From contig CAXXIB010000002.1 in assembly GCA_963675925.2 (NCBI GenBank), positions 143,507 to 207,506 on the forward strand: a stretch of 64,000 bases of DNA. The letters are read 5' to 3'. The first letter of the stretch is position 1; every line of letters starts with the position of its first letter. Origin of the DNA: CAXXOK01 sp963675925 (GTDB taxonomy: Bacteria > Bacillota > Clostridia > Christensenellales > Aristaeellaceae). The notes beneath the pieces were generated by a model. It searched no databases, was not told the DNA's origin, and saw only the letters and a program-made list of their open reading frames with translations. Below are positions 50,697-58,829 of the stretch, in pieces. Position numbers and translations under genes: made by a program.

Positions 50697-52433
50697 ATGA
50701 ACATGACAAAGAAACTGCTGTGTGTTCTGTCTGCCTGTATTTTCGTTCTCCTGCCCACCTATTACGCAAGTGCTACTTTGGAAACCGAAATAGTCACAAT
50801 ACTGGATGACAGACAAACAGCCATTGAAACCAAAGACTATGATCTGTACATGAGCGCAATCGGCACCAACAACCAGTTTCTCTATAACGAGCAGGAGCGC
50901 TGGTTTATGAACATGATAGACGCAAGTATCAGCGATGTATCCTTTGAAGTTGAATCGGTTGCGATGTTGGATGCAAATCATGGCATTGTCACCATTCGTC
51001 AAAAACACAAAATGAACATGCGCTTTGATTTCACCTATCCTCTGGAGTTTAGATATGAAGACGGCCATTGGAAGGATTATGGCTACTATTTCAATGTTTT
51101 TGAAACCGACAGATTTCTTGTGAAATACACAGAAGACGAAACCAAATTAGACGACTTTGTCCAAATGCTTGGCGATGCCTTTGACCATCTGGATACACTG
51201 TACGCACTAAAACCGCTTGATGATTATGAAATGAAACTGTTCACCAGTCAGAAAATGCTCTGGCAGCGATGCATACCCGCCAACCCATGGCTTTTTACCG
51301 GGTGGTCGGAACCGGATGAATCGATCAAGCTATACACGGGGCACGATATGGACTATGCTTCGTACGCGGGTGTTGTGCAGCATGAATTGGTTCATCACAT
51401 AACCATCCGCATCTGCAATAACAACCTTCCACTTTGGCTACTGGAAGGAATCGCCATGTATGATGGTTCCGCCTATTATGGGATTGATGCATCCACCATA
51501 CTGATGAATCTATCGAAAGAGCATACAGCGCTTACGATAGACCAGCTGGAGAGCAATGACCTAAACAACGATTTATCCAGACAAGAGATTTTCGATTTTT
51601 ACAACACTAGCTACCTGTATGTCCGCTATCTTATCGAAACCTATGGCCGGGATACCTTCATGGAACTGTTCTATGAAGCCGGTAAAAAACCATTCCACGA
51701 CAGCACACTCAACCCCACCTTTGAACAAGAAAACAGAAATACAGCCGCAACTGTACTGGCAGCGGTGTTAGGCATCACCAAGGAGGAACTTAGCAGTGAT
51801 TATTTGCAATGGCTTGATGGGATATCCGATGACGAAATCAGAGATATCCCAGACAGACGCGATCAACAGCCCAACTTGACAGCAATGATCATCATCGGTA
51901 ACGAGTTCGGCAATACTTACTTCGATATGAAAACAGCGCTGGAAGCCCTTGGTTTTCACGTTGTGACCGTCGGCGTCGGCGCGAAGGAGCTTTATAGTTC
52001 ATGCCCCAACCACGAAAGGCAGCGCATTGCGGCTGATATTGATATAGGCGAAATCGCAGAAGAAACCATCGACGACTACGCATTGGTATTCATCCCCGCC
52101 GGCAAACATTTCAGAACCCTGCAATATTCAAAGGATGTAGCCCGCGTATTAACCCTGTGTAAGGAAAACCAGCTGTATATCTCATCTGTCTGCGCAGGCA
52201 ATATTGTCCTTTCAAGTGTAGATGGTTTAATTGAAGGGCACAGCATAGCCACCAGCGCAGCAACACGGGATGCCATCAAAAAGGCAGGCGGCGACTGTGC
52301 GTACTCCATGGTTTCGGTTGACGGATACTTTGTCACCGGCGCTCAGGGCGGTGGCAAAAGCGGCAGCTCCCATACCGGTGCTCCGATTGAAGAATTGGCT
52401 GAAAAACTGCTGATGCTCATCACCACCGACTAG
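50697..52433 (+). CDS. secreted HExxH metallopeptidase fused to a DJ-1/PfpI domain
   Basis: A 578-residue exported protein. Residues 1-26 form a signal peptide ending YYASA. A beta-rich NTF2-like segment follows (about 30-140). A gluzincin-type (peptidase MA-like) domain has QHELVHH (H229, E230, H233) and a downstream Glu in LLEGIAMY (E250). From about residue 398 a DJ-1/PfpI-type domain begins (TAMIIIGNEFGNTYFDMKTALEALGFHVVTV), with LVFIPAGKH and nucleophile C499 in SSVCAGNIVL. I know of no standard family with this order. It is in operon with PadR and a serine hydrolase. The substrate is unknown. Confidence 0.82.
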   Translation: MNMTKKLLCVLSACIFVLLPTYYASATLETEIVTILDDRQTAIETKDYDLYMSAIGTNNQFLYNEQERWFMNMIDASISDVSFEVESVAMLDANHGIVTIRQKHKMNMRFDFTYPLEFRYEDGHWKDYGYYFNVFETDRFLVKYTEDETKLDDFVQMLGDAFDHLDTLYALKPLDDYEMKLFTSQKMLWQRCIPANPWLFTGWSEPDESIKLYTGHDMDYASYAGVVQHELVHHITIRICNNNLPLWLLEGIAMYDGSAYYGIDASTILMNLSKEHTALTIDQLESNDLNNDLSRQEIFDFYNTSYLYVRYLIETYGRDTFMELFYEAGKKPFHDSTLNPTFEQENRNTAATVLAAVLGITKEELSSDYLQWLDGISDDEIRDIPDRRDQQPNLTAMIIIGNEFGNTYFDMKTALEALGFHVVTVGVGAKELYSSCPNHERQRIAADIDIGEIAEETIDDYALVFIPAGKHFRTLQYSKDVARVLTLCKENQLYISSVCAGNIVLSSVDGLIEGHSIATSAATRDAIKKAGGDCAYSMVSVDGYFVTGAQGGGKSGSSHTGAPIEELAEKLLMLITTD

Positions 52434-52492
52434 ACGATCGGCCGATGAGCAAAATCCGCAAGTTCAAATTGCGACGGAAAGGAAACAAAACG

Positions 52493-53575
52493 ATGCGTAC
52501 ATCCCTACGAATACTAGTACTGCTGTGTTGTTTGGCTTTGCTTGGGTTTCAACCGCAAAGCGCCGACACGCTAACCCCTGCACAAGCAAGCATGCTGACC
52601 GAAGAGGATTTGCAGCAAATCGATACCATACTCGATTCGCTTGCTAATGTTGACAATATTCTGAGTTTCTCCCTGTCGGAAAACGATCAAGTAATCAAAT
52701 CTCGTTATTACAATGGAGCAAAGGCTGATGATAAAAACAATGTGTTTTCCGTCACAAAAAGCATCACTTCCCTATTGGTCGGTATGGCGATTGAGGACGG
52801 CTATTTCACGGGCGTTGATCAGCGCATCGATACACTCATTGATGCTGATGATTATCCCCTATCGGAAGAACAGGCCGCAATCTGTATTGAAGATATCTTA
52901 ACGATGACTATGGGGCTCTACTGGAAAAGCGATTTGACCTTAGAATATCACAGCTTAAAAAGCTCCGATGACCCGCTGCGCTTCATCCTTGACCGAAAAC
53001 TGGTATCCACCCCCGGCACCAGGTTTAACTACAGCGATGGCGCAGCACATTTGATGTCTATCCTGTTTACGAAGGCTACCGGTCAATCGTTACACGACTA
53101 TGCCAAAGAGAAACTGTTTAAGCCGCTGGGAATTGAAAACACGCAATGGAATGCAGACCGCAATGGCAATAACTACGGCGGGGTTGATCTATATCTAAGC
53201 AATGAAGATATGATGAAAATCGGTCAGCTGATGGCAAACAACGGCCTGTATGCCGGGCAGAACATTGTTTCGCCAGCATGGATTGCGGCTTCTACAAGAC
53301 CGCTGGTCAAAACCGGCTCCAGCGCATCCCACAACAAGCACTATGGGTATTACTGGTGGATTGGTGATACTTTGGATATCGGCCTTTACGCCGCCATTGG
53401 CCATGGCGGTCAGTTTATCTATATCGTGCCGGAGCTAAACCTGGTTATTACCGCAGCCAGTTATGGGGTCGTTGCCGACAGCGCAGCGAACCGGACATTT
53501 AAGGCACTGCGAAACGCAATCGTGAATAAAATACTCCCTCTGTATGCAAAATCCCTGGTCAATGAACCCGTCTGA
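52493..53575 (+). CDS. class C beta-lactamase-like serine hydrolase, secreted
   Basis: A 360-residue exported protein. The signal peptide is hydrophobic (ILVLLCCLALLGFQPQSA) and includes two cysteines, but no clean lipobox. The beta-lactamase/DD-peptidase signatures are SxxK in FSVTKS (S86, K89), YSD in place of YxN, and a late HGGQ. This group covers esterases, D-aminopeptidases and peptidoglycan enzymes more often than true beta-lactamases. GGAAAGGAAA upstream supports the ATG at 52493 over 52445. It follows the peptidase-PfpI gene in the PadR operon. Confidence 0.87.
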   Translation: MRTSLRILVLLCCLALLGFQPQSADTLTPAQASMLTEEDLQQIDTILDSLANVDNILSFSLSENDQVIKSRYYNGAKADDKNNVFSVTKSITSLLVGMAIEDGYFTGVDQRIDTLIDADDYPLSEEQAAICIEDILTMTMGLYWKSDLTLEYHSLKSSDDPLRFILDRKLVSTPGTRFNYSDGAAHLMSILFTKATGQSLHDYAKEKLFKPLGIENTQWNADRNGNNYGGVDLYLSNEDMMKIGQLMANNGLYAGQNIVSPAWIAASTRPLVKTGSSASHNKHYGYYWWIGDTLDIGLYAAIGHGGQFIYIVPELNLVITAASYGVVADSAANRTFKALRNAIVNKILPLYAKSLVNEPV

Positions 53576-53806
53576 TCCATTGCAGCAGTGCACTACCCTA
53601 TAACACTTTTAGGAATCACGATCATGATTCCCCAAAAGAAAGCTTGGGATTGCATCTCTCCCCCTTCGATTGTTGAAATCAAAAGAACGGTCCCTTGTAC
53701 ACCACCGTGTACAAGGGACCGTTTGTTATGGTTGGTTTTCGTCCGCCCAGCCGCAGAGCAGCATGCGGACGTGTGGTTCCACCCTATTGCATGGGTATCC
53801 GGATTT
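53576..53806. other. intergenic region between convergent genes
   Basis: This 231-bp stretch has no supportable gene. A hairpin of GGAATCA/TGATTCC lies near 53611-53631, and the long inverted repeat at 53686-53723 lies in the middle. The remainder shows nothing I can assign. Confidence 0.5.
53686..53723. terminator. perfect 17-bp inverted repeat between convergent genes
   Basis: AACGGTCCCTTGTACAC (53686-53702) pairs with GTGTACAAGGGACCGTT (53707-53723) around a 4-nt loop. Flanking A and T tracts are short. The location between two genes that converge suggests a bidirectional terminator. Confidence 0.65.
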
Positions 53807-55789
53807 TTATTTTACAGAAGCGTCGTACGTAACAAGCCCGGTTTCGGGGTTGCGGGAGAAATGCTTCATGTAATCCCATGCAATCACACTATAGTTGGGG
53901 TACAGTGCATGCGTTAGGTTTTCCGTACAGGATAATTCCACTACGGGAACGCCATCGGCATTTTTCTTCGCCCACAGGAAGGAGCGCCATTCGCCGTTGA
54001 TGGTAGTCAGCTTGAACGTGTTCATCGCATACCCGATCATGGGATAGGTTTCGAAGTCACGCGCATCTCCCATACTCAGGCTGTTGGCTTCGGCAAAGAT
54101 ATCCAGAAGCATCAGCGTGTTGTCCGTCAGGCGGCCGCCGCGCTGGTCATAACCCAAATCAAAAGTCGATGTCAGGATCATCATCGGCATGCCGATTTCT
54201 TTGAGCTGCGCATCCTGCTCCGGTGTGCTGGCATAGATCATATCGTCGTGCATGCCTGCCATAGAGGTCGCCGCAGCAATCATGCTCATGCCGCCATATA
54301 CGGCGCGATACACCGAGCCGCCGCCCAGCGAGTAGCCCGTTGCATAGACACGCGTGGCATCCAGCGCTGGATATTTGTCCAGAATGTAGTTGAGGAAAAC
54401 CGGGAACGCTTGGTCAAGAATGCCTTCGTAGATCGGGACGCCCATCGCTACTTTACCGCCTTCATGGGCAATGATCAGTTCCTCCTCGAACGGTGCAACG
54501 ATGGCGAAGTTTTCGTTGCCAGCAACATCCAGCCAGCCGATCTCGTCGATGAACATCAGCGGATCATCGCCGGTGCCGTGCAGTGCCAGAATCAGCGGCA
54601 CGCTGCCTTCGGGGGCGGTACCGTCAAGCACGGATTCCGGCAGAACTTCGTACCAGGTTTGCAGATATTGGTCATACATGGTTTTCATGTCGCTGAAGAT
54701 TTCTTCCTGATGGAAGCTTACGTGCAAGTTACCCTTCACGGTTACGCCATCTACAATGGCATTGCGGTTGCACAGTGCGTAGCGGCTGATTGCGGGAGCG
54801 GATACATACTCCTGGTAAAGCGGGGTCAGGCTGCTTTCCTGCGTCATCGAACGGATAACAGACACGCGCTGGCTGACGGCAAACACGCGGTTGAAAGCGT
54901 CCTGGATGGAGTCAGCGAGGTTTGCGTCGCTGCCGTTTGCGACAAGCACTTTGTGCAGGGGGATAGATTCGTCATAGAAGATTTCTACGCCGTCTTCCAT
55001 GCTGTAGGCATTGGTCTGGTTTACATCACGGTAGCGCTGCACCATGGTGTCGGTTCCGTTGAGAATGTAAGTCGGGACATACTTGGATACGATGTTGGCG
55101 GGATCCATTTCGCCGCCGATGAGCATAAGGCCAGCTGCCTGGCCGATGAATTCAGGATCGCCGGGGGCGATATAGTTATTGATGAACGTTGAGCCGCCAT
55201 CAATACCGATGAAATACACCTTCCCGTACGAGCCGTAATATTCCGCATCTACGTCATATACGACGCCGTCATCGGTTTTTGTATAGGTTCTCTGGGTGTA
55301 CATGGCGGTATGCAGATTGTAGTAGTTGGCCAGATCGCTTTGGGTGAATCCCTTTTGCGGATCGGAAGGCGTATACAGCGTCACGCTGCCAATCACCGAG
55401 TCAATCAAATCCACCAGCCCTAGCGATTCCAGATAGGCTAGCGCTTCGCTTTTATTGGCGAAGGAACGCTCCGAAAATACGAGGAACGAAGTATTGTTCC
55501 GCGCAGATACCTGGCCGCCGTAGATGTTGGCCGAGCGGTAGATATAGACCGTGTTTTCCGGGAATGTATCCAGCAGCGGGTTGGCTTGATAGGTTTTTTC
55601 TGCATTCCCGTACAGGGTTTTCACGGCGGCAGGCGCATTGGCGCGCGCCTCAGCCAGGGTTTCGATCATCGCCTCATTACCCATACGGTTACGGTAATTC
55701 ATGTAGGTGTATTCGCTTGTTTCAGCGATTGCCAGTGTACCCGGGAGCAGTACAAGTGCTAGTAAGGTACCGAGTATCTTTTTCAACAT
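53807..55789 (-). CDS. secreted alpha/beta hydrolase with large N-terminal domain (PHB-depolymerase-like)
   Basis: A 660-residue exported protein. The signal peptide ends LAIAETSEY without a lipobox. The first 380 residues are unrecognised, with strand-rich text (TVYIYRSANIYGGQVSARNN). The hydrolase domain begins around GSVPLILALHGTGDDPLMF, with nucleophile elbow GYSLGGGS, and ends YMKHFSRN. It shares this layout with the 575-residue protein at 13540-15267. AAAGGAAAG upstream supports the ATG at 55789. No LacI operator is found before it, so it is controlled differently from its paralogue. Confidence 0.82.
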   Translation of the reverse strand: MLKKILGTLLALVLLPGTLAIAETSEYTYMNYRNRMGNEAMIETLAEARANAPAAVKTLYGNAEKTYQANPLLDTFPENTVYIYRSANIYGGQVSARNNTSFLVFSERSFANKSEALAYLESLGLVDLIDSVIGSVTLYTPSDPQKGFTQSDLANYYNLHTAMYTQRTYTKTDDGVVYDVDAEYYGSYGKVYFIGIDGGSTFINNYIAPGDPEFIGQAAGLMLIGGEMDPANIVSKYVPTYILNGTDTMVQRYRDVNQTNAYSMEDGVEIFYDESIPLHKVLVANGSDANLADSIQDAFNRVFAVSQRVSVIRSMTQESSLTPLYQEYVSAPAISRYALCNRNAIVDGVTVKGNLHVSFHQEEIFSDMKTMYDQYLQTWYEVLPESVLDGTAPEGSVPLILALHGTGDDPLMFIDEIGWLDVAGNENFAIVAPFEEELIIAHEGGKVAMGVPIYEGILDQAFPVFLNYILDKYPALDATRVYATGYSLGGGSVYRAVYGGMSMIAAATSMAGMHDDMIYASTPEQDAQLKEIGMPMMILTSTFDLGYDQRGGRLTDNTLMLLDIFAEANSLSMGDARDFETYPMIGYAMNTFKLTTINGEWRSFLWAKKNADGVPVVELSCTENLTHALYPNYSVIAWDYMKHFSRNPETGLVTYDASVK

Positions 55790-56614
55790 GGTTGTTTTCA
55801 CTTTCCTTTCATTCTTTACGTCTGTATAGTCCGTCGTTGCCTGCATCAATATCCCTATCACGCCAGTTTCAGCGGATTCAGCCCCGTCAATATTTTAATA
55901 TTTAGAATCATACGCATACCAAAGTCATCCGACCGGCAGACGATGTCCGTCGAAATTGTGTCGGCTTTATGCAAGTACTTGTTTTTAATTCCTGTTTTCA
56001 TAGTCTCCTTAAGCATCAAGCCTTGGCATGTTGTTTTCCAAAATACAGCACTGACTACCACCTTATACTTAGCGTGATAAGCGTAGAACCTGCTCTCAGG
56101 CTCTTAGGCAGACAACCCTATCATTTATTATAGAACATGGATTTGATTTTGAAATACAGCGAGTTCGCAATTATGTTCATTATATTCCGAACATGACAAG
56201 CAGCCCTGCATGCACGCTGTGAAACGTAGAATATATTCAGCCGAACCGCTGGAATACTTGGATTTGTGCCCGTGTGTCCCAACGATTTGATTCCACCCAG
56301 CGTTCTTTTTCATTTCGCTCTCGATGATACGGACACATAGCGATACTCCATTGCCGATTTTGGTTTGCCATGGCTGCCAACACCTGCTTTGCCTTTTGTG
56401 GAGTCACGATACATTGAGACATGCGGATATATCACCTACTTTTTCCACTACAGAAAGTGTTGTACGTAGATCTATGGAGTTTAGTATATCTCCTCGTCAA
56501 GACAAAGCGACGGTTTCACCAACTAATCCGGCTTGTTTTGTCCGTACTTCTGAACGCAACTCTCATATGCAAAAAAATAACACTAGACGTGTTGCTTGAT
56601 AAGAGATAACCCTT
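55790..56614. other. gene-poor AT-rich region
   Basis: About 825 bp without a convincing gene. The only candidate is a 61-codon minus-strand frame (56237-56422), listed separately. Composition is more AT-rich than to the left. It ends at the tRNA-Val remnant and may be degraded insert DNA. Confidence 0.5.
56237..56422 (-). CDS. possible small protein, unrecognised
   Basis: A 61-residue frame beginning MSQCIVTPQKAKQVLAAM, with AGGTGA 9 nt before the ATG. It is basic and has no signal peptide or known motif. It could equally be a chance frame in degraded DNA. Confidence 0.2.
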   Translation of the reverse strand: MSQCIVTPQKAKQVLAAMANQNRQWSIAMCPYHRERNEKERWVESNRWDTRAQIQVFQRFG

Positions 56615-56688
56615 TGGTGGTCTGTACTGGGCTCGAACCAGTGACCCATCGATGTGAACGATATGCTCTACCATACTGGGTGGTGTAT
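56615..56688 (-). pseudogene. degenerate tRNA-Val(CAC) copy
   Basis: On the minus strand the 3' two-thirds match the intact tRNA-Val at 57516-57591: anticodon loop TTCACAT, T arm GGTTCGAGC and 3' acceptor ACAGACC with CCA. The 5' acceptor strand and D-arm start are lost (the 3' GGTCTGT partner has no pairing strand), the variable loop lacks one base and the anticodon stem has changes. It lies in the same orientation, about 900 bp from the intact gene. Confidence 0.8.
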
Positions 56689-56804
56689 ATTAAAATATCT
56701 CCTTCTTTTTTTTCGTTTTTTACTGCACTGGAGTTCCACCTAGTATCGATTATTGAAAAAGTTCCAAAAGGTATTTAGATTATAATTTTTTTGTAATAGC
56801 CAAT

Positions 56805-56828
56805 AAAAAATCCGTCCTAAAGGCGAAT
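56805..56828 (-). terminator. weak terminator of the flavoprotein gene
   Basis: On the minus strand ATTCGCC-like and GGACGGAT-like arms surround TTTA and are followed by six T residues. The stem has one mismatch and a G-T pair. It lies just downstream of the stop at 56840. Confidence 0.45.
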
Positions 56829-56839
56829 TTAAAGAGGTT

Positions 56840-57388
56840 TTATACATGGTTGAAGTAATCTGCAATTTCATGAACTCCTTTTATTGCTTCTTTATCTTCA
56901 TTTATTGGCACATCATCGGTGTGTAGTGAAAAAACCGAATGCTCCTCAAAACCATATGCATTCATCTTCTTAAACATCCATTTTGCCAGCCTTTTTGCAT
57001 CCTCTGGACTGCCGTCCCCACCTCCTACTATGATAAGTGCGGCTTTCTTTTTTTTAATTTTAATTTCGTTTTTCAAAAAGCGTTTTGCGCAATAATATGC
57101 TTGAAATCTACTCGCTAATCCTATAAGAGGTGCAGTGAGATTTGACATATATATGGGAGAAGCAATAACGACATTGTCGAAATCATCGCTGTATACTTTG
57201 TGCATATCATCATTAATTGTGCAGCCTTTTTTCTTTTGACATGCTCTACAATCAATACAAGGCTTAATATTGCTGAAATAGACATCGATTTCAAGTATTT
57301 CGCCAATAAGTTTCTTCTTCAACTCTTTCAGTAAAGATATTGTATCACCATTCTTTCTTGGAGATCCATTTAGGATTAAAGTTTTCAT
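56840..57388 (-). CDS. iron-sulfur flavoprotein/NADPH-dependent FMN reductase family protein
   Basis: A 182-residue flavodoxin-fold protein. The flavin-binding loop is NGSPRKNGDTISLL (residues 7-20). A cysteine cluster CIDCRACQKKKGC (about 46-58) resembles the iron-sulfur site of Isf-type flavoproteins, and ASPIYMSNLTAPL and IIVGGGDGSPEDA are typical. It is Lys/Ile-rich and AT-rich unlike its neighbours. AAAGGAGC is the ribosome-binding site, with a possible TTGGCG-17-TAATAC promoter upstream. It sits alone between the tRNA-Val remnant and the intact tRNA-Val. Confidence 0.9.
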   Translation of the reverse strand: MKTLILNGSPRKNGDTISLLKELKKKLIGEILEIDVYFSNIKPCIDCRACQKKKGCTINDDMHKVYSDDFDNVVIASPIYMSNLTAPLIGLASRFQAYYCAKRFLKNEIKIKKKKAALIIVGGGDGSPEDAKRLAKWMFKKMNAYGFEEHSVFSLHTDDVPINEDKEAIKGVHEIADYFNHV

Positions 57389-57491
57389 ACATCAAGCTCC
57401 TTTAGAAATATAACAACAATTCACCTTAGTATTACATAAGGAGAAAAATGTCGCCAATTTAAGTATTTCGCTTCTTGGGCATAGATAAGGT

Positions 57492-57515
57492 AAAAAAACC
57501 CGCCTTAAAGGCGGG
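57492..57515 (-). terminator. terminator of tRNA-Val
   Basis: On the minus strand CCCGCC (57510-57515), loop TTTAA and GGCGGG (57499-57504) are followed by seven T residues. The stem begins right at the CCA end of the tRNA. Confidence 0.88.
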
Positions 57516-57591
57516 TGGTGGTCTGTACTGGACTCGAACCAGTGACCCCATCGATGTGAACGATGTGCTCTACCAACTGAGCCAACAGACC
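57516..57591 (-). tRNA. tRNA-Val(CAC)
   Basis: A 76-nt tRNA including CCA. Acceptor GGTCTGT pairs with ACAGACC, the D arm has GCTC/GAGC, the anticodon stem CATCG/CGATG holds loop TTCACAT (anticodon CAC), and the T arm reads ACTGG-TTCGAGT-CCAGT. A broken copy lies at 56615-56688. Confidence 0.96.
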
Positions 57592-57701
57592 ATACACTTA
57601 AAAAGTGCCTTATTATTAAACCATACGGATATGAGGATGTCAAGATGGTGACGGTCATGTTTGCCGAAAAAATGGAAATCCTAGCGCATTTTTTTGGTGT
57701 G

Positions 57702-57732
57702 AAAAAACCGCTCCCAGTTTACAGGGCAGCGG
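57702..57732 (-). terminator. terminator of the zinc-ribbon gene
   Basis: On the minus strand CCGCTGCCC and GGGAGCGG pair with one bulged base around an 8-nt loop and are followed by six T residues. It lies 28 bp beyond the zinc-ribbon stop codon. Confidence 0.75.
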
Positions 57733-57759
57733 CTTGCTTTTTTGTTTGTAAGGGGGGTA

Positions 57760-57975
57760 TTACCCCAGCAGAATATCCAGAATGTTCATACCAGAGGATG
57801 TCTGCGACTTGTAAAGCTCTGTGTAGCCGCACTGGGTGCAGGATACGGTAATAAACTTCTTATTCTGGAAATCCAATAACCTGGCGAGGTTCCCTCCCGT
57901 CGCCTGAAACTGATCGGATTCGTAGCTTCTGTTGCCACATTTGGGGCATTCATACTGGCGTTGGTTCTGTTCCAT
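57760..57975 (-). CDS. small zinc-ribbon protein
   Basis: A 71-residue protein with two CxxC knuckles (ECPKCGN and SCTQCGY) about 35 residues apart and a linker containing TGGNLARLLDFQNKKF. This matches a family of nucleic-acid-binding zinc-ribbon domain proteins common in Bacillota, whose role is unknown. AAAGGAG lies before the ATG at 57975. Confidence 0.88.
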   Translation of the reverse strand: MEQNQRQYECPKCGNRSYESDQFQATGGNLARLLDFQNKKFITVSCTQCGYTELYKSQTSSGMNILDILLG

Positions 57976-58088
57976 CGTAAACTCCTTTCGGCTGATATCA
58001 TCAGCATAGCAAAGCTTATGTTTGCTGGCAATGAAAGTTGTTTATCCTGTCGGATTTCGTGCTCATTTGATACGAATTGCCATCCGTA

Positions 58089-58829
58089 TCAGTAGCTGCC
58101 GCCCTCTTCAAAGCTCAGCTCATCCAAGGTCGGCTCCACCAGCTCGCCGCGCTCATAGCGGGCTTCGGCTTCGGTCATAATCTTCTCGGTGGCCGATACG
58201 CCGCAGCGTGTTACCCCAACAACCCGCAAGGCCAGCACCGTATCCAGATCGCGAATGCCGCCGGACCCCTTGACCTGGCAGTCCGCCGGTACGCTTTTAC
58301 GCATTAGAATGACATCTTCAATTTTGCAGCCTGCGCTGCCATAGCCGGTCGAAGTTTTCACCCAGTCCGCACCTGCGGCGGCGGCCAGCTTACATACGCG
58401 TTCTTTCTGCTCGTCGCTTAAATAGCAGGTTTCGATAATTACCTTGACTCTGGCGTTGCGGCTGTGCGCCAAGGCACAGATAGAGGCAATTTCATCCTGC
58501 ACATACTGGTCGTCGCCGGCCAGCAATCTGCCGATGTTGATCACCATATCAAGCTCGTCGCAGCCATCAGCCAGGGCGGCTTCGGCCTCGGCAAGTTTGA
58601 TCTCAGACTTGTGGTTACCGTGCGGGAAGCCGATAACGGTGCATACCTTGACATCGCTGCCCGTTAAAAGCTCTTTCACCAGCGGCATATCCGCCGGGCG
58701 GGCGCATACGCTTGCGGTATTGTATTGCAGTGCAAGCTCGCAGCCCTTTCGGACATCCTCCTGGGTCAGGAAAGGCTGGAGGGTGGAATGATCGAGCATT
58801 TTCGCAATATCTTTGGGTGTGAGTTTCAT
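58089..58829 (-). CDS. deoC: deoxyribose-phosphate aldolase
   Basis: A 246-residue TIM-barrel aldolase that splits 2-deoxyribose 5-phosphate into glyceraldehyde 3-phosphate and acetaldehyde in deoxynucleoside breakdown. The catalytic Schiff-base lysine is K158 in WVKTSTGYG, with the second lysine K187 in VKGSGGIRD and the acid DELDMVINIG. Its own ATG at 58829 has AAAGGAGA 8-9 nt upstream, so a free enzyme is expected. The upstream coding frame enters it without a stop codon (see 58089-60407). No other deo genes are adjacent. Confidence 0.93.
   Translation of the reverse strand: MKLTPKDIAKMLDHSTLQPFLTQEDVRKGCELALQYNTASVCARPADMPLVKELLTGSDVKVCTVIGFPHGNHKSEIKLAEAEAALADGCDELDMVINIGRLLAGDDQYVQDEIASICALAHSRNARVKVIIETCYLSDEQKERVCKLAAAAGADWVKTSTGYGSAGCKIEDVILMRKSVPADCQVKGSGGIRDLDTVLALRVVGVTRCGVSATEKIMTEAEARYERGELVEPTLDELSFEEGGSY

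Noticed and set aside
52493..53575. True antibiotic beta-lactamase
   Set aside because: The YSD and HGG motifs are shared with many esterases and peptidases, so resistance cannot be claimed.
50139..53575. Phage or plasmid insertion
   Set aside because: No integrase, phage or plasmid genes and no flanking repeats were found around this operon; only composition hints at transfer.
56324..56599. Plus-strand 91-codon frame near the tRNA-Val remnant
   Set aside because: No ribosome-binding site, no family match and residue composition unlike a protein.
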